A DNA stretch of 64,000 nucleotides from Ephydatia muelleri (taxonomy: Eukaryota > Porifera > Demospongiae > Spongillida > Spongillidae), in contig JABACO010000003.1 in assembly GCA_013339895.1 (NCBI GenBank), forward strand, positions 16,521,410 through 16,585,409. The letters run 5' to 3'. Under the pieces are notes generated by a model. The model was given only the letters and a program-made list of their open reading frames with translations. It searched no databases and was not told where the DNA came from. A program made the translations under genes and the position numbers. Shown here one piece after another: positions 58,846 to 64,000 of this stretch. Every line of letters begins with the position of its first letter. Positions within the stretch are counted from its first letter, which is position 1.

Positions 58846-60441
58846 ATGGCGCACATGGCTTTCGGTCACATACAGGAATTTGACCCCAACGTCGAAGGTA
58901 TTTCCTCATACTTGGAGCGGATGGGGTTATATTTTGTTGCAAACAAGATTGAATCTGAGCGTCAGGTAGCGGTATTCCTCTCTTTGATTGGGGGTAAAAA
59001 TTACGCGCTGTTGCGTGACTTGTTGCTGCCGCAGCAGCTAAAGGATGTATCGCTTGTTGAACTGATGGGTACATTAAGGAGACATTTTGAGCCCAAGCCT
59101 GTTGTTATAGCGGAGCGTTTTCACTTTCATCGTAGGAGCCAGGGTGCGGATGAAAGTGTGGCTGAGTATGTTGCTGAGTTAAGGAAGCTTGCTACACATT
59201 GTCGTTTTGGCGGTTATCTAGAGGAAGCGCTTAGGGATAGGCTGGTGTGCGGATTACGCGAAGAAAGTACGCAAAGGGCGTTACTGACAGAGAATGAATT
59301 AACATTGGCGCGAGCATTAGAAATCGCACAAAGTAGGGAGGCTGTTCTAATGAATGCCCAGCGACTGAAAGAACCTAGTCTGACAGTGAAGAAGGTGACT
59401 ACGAGGACAGATACAACTATTTCATCAAAATGTACACGTTGTGGAAGCAGTAAGCATCTTGCTGATAGGTGTCCATTTAGGCAGGCTACATGTTTCAAAT
59501 GCAATAAACCTGGGCATATTGCTAGAGTATGTAGAAGTGGTGGGAGGCCAGTTGGTTTGTCTAAGCCAACATCACAACCTTATCAAGGGCGCAACACTCT
59601 CTCAGTGGATGATTCTGCAGAAGAAGAATCTGCAATTGACAACGTTAGTGTGTTTGCTGTTGGAACACCACAAGTTCGTCCTATTGTGGTGAAGATTGCA
59701 GTGAACGGAACAACGATTGAGATGGAAGTAGACACTGGGGCAGCTGTCTCGTTAGTATCAGAGCGCACTTGGAAGCAGATTAGGGGTCAAGTGAAATTAC
59801 GGAAGGCAGATGTTGTTTTGAGAGCATATAATCACATGCGGTTGAAGGTACTGGGAGAGGCTGAGCTGCAGGTACAGTATGGTGGTCGGAGATATGAGTT
59901 GTTGCTGAGAGTTGTGAAGGAGGATGGACCAAGTTTGATAGGAAGGGATTGGCTTCAGCAGATCAAGCTTGATTGGTCTGCTATGTGTCATTGGATCAGT
60001 CCTTCACAAAGTGACCAAATGGTCAAAACGTTGATGCGCAAGTATGCTGATGTTTTCAAGGCTGAGCTAGGTACAATGAAAGGCGTTAAAGCCAAGTTGG
60101 TACTGAAGGCTGGAGTAGTACCAAGGTTTATCAGACCTAGGCCTATACCCTTTGCTCTGAAGGAGGCAGTGGAGCAGGAAATTCGTCATCTTGAAGAGCA
60201 AGGAATATTGAGAAGGATAACACACAGTTCTTGGGCTGCACCAATTGTAGTGGTCCCAAAGAAGGATGGCAGAGTTCGATTGTGTGGTGACTACAAGATG
60301 ACTATTAACCAGTATTTGGAGGTGGATCGCTATCCTCTGCCAAAGCCAAATGACTTGTTTGCCACCCTAGCAGGAGGACAAAAGTTTTCAAAAATCGATC
60401 TGTCTCAAGCATACCAGCAAATGACTTGTTTGCCACCCTAG
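58846..60441 (+). CDS. gag-protease-RT N-terminal frame of the young Ty3 element
   Basis: The first start codon after the 5' LTR (ATGGCGCACATG) opens 531 codons. Residues 1-190 are gag capsid-like (HLIG-type helices, RFHFHRRSQGADESVAEYV). Two CCHC zinc knuckles begin at residue 196 (CTRCGSSKHLADRC, then CFKCNKPGHIARVC). The aspartic protease active site VDTGAAVSLV lies at about residue 295. The RT fingers follow (HSSWAAPIVVVPKKDGRVRL). Reading stops at 60441 because of the 71-bp duplication; without it the frame would run into the downstream pol frame. There is no gag stop before pro, so gag and pol form one continuous frame. Confidence 0.92.
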   Translation: MAHMAFGHIQEFDPNVEGISSYLERMGLYFVANKIESERQVAVFLSLIGGKNYALLRDLLLPQQLKDVSLVELMGTLRRHFEPKPVVIAERFHFHRRSQGADESVAEYVAELRKLATHCRFGGYLEEALRDRLVCGLREESTQRALLTENELTLARALEIAQSREAVLMNAQRLKEPSLTVKKVTTRTDTTISSKCTRCGSSKHLADRCPFRQATCFKCNKPGHIARVCRSGGRPVGLSKPTSQPYQGRNTLSVDDSAEEESAIDNVSVFAVGTPQVRPIVVKIAVNGTTIEMEVDTGAAVSLVSERTWKQIRGQVKLRKADVVLRAYNHMRLKVLGEAELQVQYGGRRYELLLRVVKEDGPSLIGRDWLQQIKLDWSAMCHWISPSQSDQMVKTLMRKYADVFKAELGTMKGVKAKLVLKAGVVPRFIRPRPIPFALKEAVEQEIRHLEEQGILRRITHSSWAAPIVVVPKKDGRVRLCGDYKMTINQYLEVDRYPLPKPNDLFATLAGGQKFSKIDLSQAYQQMTCLPP

Positions 60442-60490
60442 CAGGAGGACAAAAGTTTTCAAAAATCGATCTGTCTCAAGCATACCAGCA
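60349..60490. repeat. 71-bp perfect tandem duplication in pol
   Basis: Bases 60349-60419 and 60420-60490 are identical. The unit begins aatgacttgtttgccaccct and covers the region encoding RT motif A (KIDLSQAYQQ). As 71 is not divisible by three it causes the frameshift that separates the two long frames. Confidence 0.95.
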
Positions 60491-62540
60491 ATTGGTTTTG
60501 GAAGAAGAGTCTTGTGAGTTGGTGGTCATAAACACACACATTGGGTTGTTCAGTTATACACGCCTTCCTTTCGGGGTGGCTTCTGCCCCTGCATTGTTTC
60601 AGCGGGCAATGGACTCCATTTTGCAAGGCATAGCGGGAGTGATCTGCTATATTGATGACATTTTAGTGACAGGAAAGGATGATGCCCAACATCTGCAGGC
60701 TTTGGAGCAGGTGTTAAGCAGGTTACAGGAAGCAGGCTTGACCATACAGAAGAACAAGTGTGTTTTTATGGCAAAGTCTGTGGAATACCTTGGCCATGTT
60801 GTTGATGCAGAGGGATTACATACAACTCCAGAAAAGTTGAAGGCTATTCTTGAGGCTCCTGCACCAAAGGATCTAAATCAGATGCGATCATTCTTGGGTT
60901 TGGTTAATTACTATGCCAGGTTCATACCAAACTTGTCAACGGTGCTTCATCCCCTGAATAGATTGTTGAGACAAGATGTCTCTTGGGAATGGGATGAATT
61001 GTGTGAAGAAGCATTCCAGTTAGCGAAGCAAAGTCTGGCATCTAGTCGAGTTCTGGTTCACTATGATCCAACTATGCCGCTAAAATTGGCTGGTGATGCA
61101 TCAGAGTATGGAGTTGGAGCTGTACTCTCACACGTGTGTCCTGACGGGTCAGAGAGGCCGGTTGCATTTGCATCCAGAACATTGTCATCTAGCGAGAGAA
61201 ATTATGCACAACTGGAAAAAGAAGCTCTTTCCTTAATATTCGGTGTTCGTAAATTCCACCAGTATCTTTATGGACGTCCATTTACTTTGTATACAGATCA
61301 CAAGCCGTTAACTACCATTTTGGGATCAAAGGCAGGTATTCCTACCCTGGCTGCTGCTCGACTTCAAAGGTGGGCATTGTTGCTATCCACATATCAGTAT
61401 ACTATTGAGTACCGTTCAACGGCTTGTCATGCAAATGCTGATGGCTTGTCACGGTTGCCTTTGCAAAGTACTGGAGAGGAGGAGGATGTGACAGCAGCAA
61501 CAGTTTTCAATGTGGCACAGTTGGAAAGTTTGCCTGTGACAGCTGAGCAGTTGAGAGCGGCAACAGGGTGTGACCAAATTTTAGGCAAAGTGCTGTTGTT
61601 AACACAGAAAGGTTGGCCTACTAAAGTGAATGATGATTTGAAGCCATACTGGATTCGGCGAGATGAGATAACCATTGAAAGCGGTTGCTTGTTGTGGGGG
61701 GTACGAGTGCTGGTGCCTAAGAAGTTGCAGGGAAGAGTACTTGAGGAATTGCACAAGGGTCACCCCGGGGCGTCACGAATGAAGTCGTTAGCCCGAGGTT
61801 ATTTGTGGTGGCCAGGGTTGGACACTGAGTTAGAACATCTAGCAAAATCGTGCATTCCTTGTCAAGAAGTCAAGTTGACTCCACCTGCAGCTCCATTGCA
61901 TCCATGGGTGTGGCCATCATTACCCTGGCAACGTATTCATGTTGATTTCACAGGCCCATTCCTGGGACAGCAGTTCTTGATAGTGGTAGATGCGCATTCA
62001 AAATGGCCTGAGGTTATACCAATGGCATCATCCACAACCGCAGCCAGGACCATTGAGGCACTGCGACTGTTATTTGCATCATATGGTGTACCAAACCAGT
62101 TGGTATCGGACAACGGTCCACAGTTTGTATCAAAGGAATTTGCTGATTTCATGGCTGGGAATGCTGTGAAGCATATTCGGGTGGCACCATATCATCCAGC
62201 TTCAAATGGATTGGCAGAACGGTTTGTACAAACGTTCAAGAAAGCAATGTCAGCAGCAAGGAACGACGGAGCTTCATTGAGTCAGAAATTGTGCCGTTTC
62301 TTGTTGACTTACCGCAGTACTCCTCATGCAACTACTCAAGTCGCTCCTTGTGAACTATTCCTTAAACGTACTATCCGGACCCGGTTGGATGCAATCCGTC
62401 CAAATTATTCAGGCACAGTATGTGACAAGCAAGCTCTACAGAAGGAGTTACACGATCGTCATGCAAGGAGCAGGGAATTTGAAATTGATGGCGAAGAATT
62501 TCCTGCAGGGGCCACCATGGGTGGCAGGAGTTATCTCTGA
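60426..62540 (+). CDS. RT-RNase H-integrase frame of the young Ty3 element
   Basis: 704 codons numbered from 60426. RT motif A Asp is at about residue 15, LPFGVASAPALFQ follows, and the catalytic YIDD starts at residue 75. RNase H follows with GDASEYGVGAVLS (Asp at 224) and YTDHKPL. The integrase zinc domain has HKGHPGASRMKSLARGYLWW from residue 443 and CIPCQ. The DDE triad is Asp507 (VDFTGPF), Asp562 (SDNGPQF) and Glu598 (LAERF); the last two have the classical 35-residue spacing. All catalytic residues are present. The frame ends early at 62540 after the G-run change near 62508-62511. The first residues lie in the second copy of the 71-bp duplication. Confidence 0.93.
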   Translation: MFATLAGGQKFSKIDLSQAYQQLVLEEESCELVVINTHIGLFSYTRLPFGVASAPALFQRAMDSILQGIAGVICYIDDILVTGKDDAQHLQALEQVLSRLQEAGLTIQKNKCVFMAKSVEYLGHVVDAEGLHTTPEKLKAILEAPAPKDLNQMRSFLGLVNYYARFIPNLSTVLHPLNRLLRQDVSWEWDELCEEAFQLAKQSLASSRVLVHYDPTMPLKLAGDASEYGVGAVLSHVCPDGSERPVAFASRTLSSSERNYAQLEKEALSLIFGVRKFHQYLYGRPFTLYTDHKPLTTILGSKAGIPTLAAARLQRWALLLSTYQYTIEYRSTACHANADGLSRLPLQSTGEEEDVTAATVFNVAQLESLPVTAEQLRAATGCDQILGKVLLLTQKGWPTKVNDDLKPYWIRRDEITIESGCLLWGVRVLVPKKLQGRVLEELHKGHPGASRMKSLARGYLWWPGLDTELEHLAKSCIPCQEVKLTPPAAPLHPWVWPSLPWQRIHVDFTGPFLGQQFLIVVDAHSKWPEVIPMASSTTAARTIEALRLLFASYGVPNQLVSDNGPQFVSKEFADFMAGNAVKHIRVAPYHPASNGLAERFVQTFKKAMSAARNDGASLSQKLCRFLLTYRSTPHATTQVAPCELFLKRTIRTRLDAIRPNYSGTVCDKQALQKELHDRHARSREFEIDGEEFPAGATMGGRSYL

Positions 62541-62958
62541 GTGTAAAGGTCCGTTAACTTACTTGGTTGAGGTGGAACCTCATGTGTTTTGGAGGCGTCA
62601 TGTTGATCATATTAAGCATCGCCATGAAGCAGAGTCAGTAACACCCACAGAGGATGATCACAGTATCACTTATGAAGACTCACTGCCAGAAAATAGTGCT
62701 AAGGACGCCAGTAATGAAAAAAAGGTCACAGAAAAGTTGCCATCTCCTGATTCAAAGCTGCTACCATCACATCAGGCTGTGCAGGAACCAGTGGTACCAG
62801 TTGTGGTGGAACCTGACGATGGGAAGACAGGTTCGAGCAAGTCAACCGCAACTACTCCAAAGACAGTGACAGTCCCTGAAATGCACTCTCAGCAACCTCG
62901 TTACCCGATGAGGCAAAGGAAACCCCCTGACTATTATGGAAGAGGGAAACAGACTTAA
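62508..62958 (+). CDS. Integrase C-terminal GPY/F-type tail of the young Ty3 element
   Basis: In the next frame the polyprotein continues with GPPWVAGVISECKGPLTYLV and FWRRHVDHIKHR, the GPY/F-type module of Ty3 integrases. A disordered, Pro/Ser/Thr/Glu-rich region follows, with a terminal basic phrase RYPMRQRKPPDYYG. The stop codon at 62956-62958 is 11 bp before the 3' LTR. The separation from the preceding frame looks like a single-base length change in a four-G run. Confidence 0.88.
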
Positions 62959-62969
62959 GTGGAGAGGAG

Positions 62970-63119
62970 TGTAGAGTAGTGTATGAACCATATGGTGTGC
63001 ATGAATTAGAGTGCGCATGCGCAGGACAGTGGTAGACAGGTAGAACCAGCAGCAGGCTGTTGGTGTGTGATTGTGCTGTCCTTTTGTGGTATATTTACAC
63101 TGGTTGTTGCGTTACTACA
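62970..63119 (+). repeat. 3' LTR of the young Ty3 element
   Basis: 150 bp; identical to the 5' LTR apart from one additional T in ggctgttggtg. Confidence 0.95.
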
Positions 63120-63124
63120 CAGAT

Positions 63125-63480
63125 GCTTTCAAAAAATACACAATGCACAAAGACTATCCCCTAGTTAACATCACTCAAATATATAAGTTTTAGTGAAAAG
63201 CTCGAAGAAGATCTGAGGCACAAACTGTGACAGAGGAATCAGATTTAAAGACCTTGGCAAGGGGTGTAGGGCGCAACGATCGAGCATCAATTGCTCGACA
63301 AGTCATGAAAGATGAAAGAATTAAGAATGAGGTACTGAAAATCATAACAAAGAATGTACAGAAGGAGATGAAACACTTGACTAGTACGAACAGTAGTGCA
63401 ATATTTGTACCAACCCTGTTGCTCTTACTCACTTTCCATGGCCCATGCACCTACTCCTCATAACCTCATTAAAGGAAGAA
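63125..63480 (+). pseudogene. Fragment of an unidentified transposon-type protein
   Basis: A 78-codon open frame (63227-63463) starts MTEESDLKTLARGVGRNDRA and continues with a Lys/Glu-rich helical segment (RIKNEVLKIITKNVQKEM). The frame extends upstream of the first ATG for a short way. The helical, charged character recalls N-terminal regions of multicopy transposon proteins in sponges and cnidarians, but I cannot name the family. Confidence 0.3.
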
Positions 63481-64000
63481 GCAGGATAGGCTTGGCTCGA
63501 TCGTCAACATGACCGCGACAGAGTTGCCAACTTTTAGAGCGAGTAAAGCGTGAAATTATGAAAAATTAATGACTATTCGATCCTAATAAGCGGGGGTGGG
63601 GTCCCTTCATTATGTAATCCATCCGCAGCTGTGACGTACTAGGGTCTGGGTATGAGAATAGGGGGCCCCCTATGCGTTGGGCCAAGGTGGTCAATATATT
63701 ACAATTTGGCTGTGAATTTATTGACAATTTGTGAGTGAGTTTGAATACTTTCCGGCGTGAGATATAAAAACTTCAAGTGTGAGAGCATGAGAGAAACGTC
63801 AAAAGCGTGAGTCTCACGCCGAATGCGTGAAGGTTGGCATGTCTGGCCTTGACAGACATCGAGCCTCAGCGCAAGACTATGGTTATGCCGATTACATTTA
63901 GTTCAGGTGAAGATTTAAACACTGATGCAAAGCAGTGTGTTCATGGCTTTGCCTACACACGGTGAGATGAAGGGGGTAAGGGCTAGTCTCGTTCCCAGAC
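63481..64000. repeat. Hairpin-rich intergenic repeat
   Basis: Contains a perfect palindrome GCGTGAGTCTCACGC (63805-63819), several further gcgtgag or cgtgaa phrases, and possible inverted ends with gttgccaac (about 63,513) and gttggcat (about 63,833). It could be a small DNA element of roughly 330 bp. No gene was recognised; the window ends here. Confidence 0.45.

Larger units (their letters stand above)
58659..63119 (+). mobile_element. Young, nearly intact Ty3/gypsy LTR retrotransposon
   Basis: The LTRs are 58659-58807 (149 bp) and 62970-63119 (150 bp). They run from TGTAGAGTAG to GTTACTACA and differ only by one T. A perfect 5-bp target duplication CAGAT flanks them (58654-58658 and 63120-63124). 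A primer-binding region (tttggcgacgagggtgg, from 58808) follows the 5' LTR and a polypurine tract (ggagaggag, 62961-62969) precedes the 3' LTR. Internal order is gag, protease, RT, RNase H, integrase. Two lesions break the frame: a 71-bp tandem duplication at RT motif A and a one-base change in a G run near 62,508. Near-identical LTRs mean recent insertion. Confidence 0.95.

Overview
This is animal nuclear DNA. The genes are split by short introns with GT-AG (and two GC-AG) splice sites, and the protein families (a WT1-type zinc-finger factor, a DENND2-type Rab exchange factor, a two-domain CNBD2-like protein) belong to metazoans. The transposons and the very high load of minisatellites in compact introns fit an early-branching marine invertebrate. 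I favour a sponge at moderate confidence; the sequence alone does not prove it.

Layout. 1-2,600: short tandem repeat and no recognised gene. 2,626-4,255 (minus): a two-exon WT1-like gene of 442 residues with four C2H2 fingers, preceded by a TATA box and a perfect CRE. 4,500-15,700: gene-poor, dominated by CA/GA microsatellites and large minisatellites (23, 27 and 30 bp units). 16,213-24,295 (minus): a CNBD2-like gene; six exons join in phase into two cyclic-nucleotide-binding folds, and its introns hold arrays of 24 and 23 bp units. 24,296-24,882: a CpG-containing divergent promoter interval. 24,883-42,451 (plus): a DENND2-like gene of about 24 exons, with a long proline-rich first exon, an internal alternative first exon at 32,595, and the complete uDENN-cDENN-dDENN core. 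42,452-64,000: a transposon graveyard. It holds a foldback MITE, two tail-to-tail remnants of an RT/restriction-like-endonuclease element, an integrase remnant, a decayed Ty3-type element whose 5' LTR is split by another gag-protease element, and a nearly intact young Ty3/gypsy element (58,659-63,119) with 5-bp target-site duplications.

The three host genes probably do not form one pathway. The CNBD2-like and DENND2-like genes share a head-to-head promoter, so they may be co-expressed. Several otherwise intact reading frames are broken by single-base length changes in short homopolymer runs (35,38x and 37,908 in the DENND2-like gene, 62,508 in the young Ty3 element). This points either to residual consensus errors in the assembly or to real decay, and matters when using these coding sequences.
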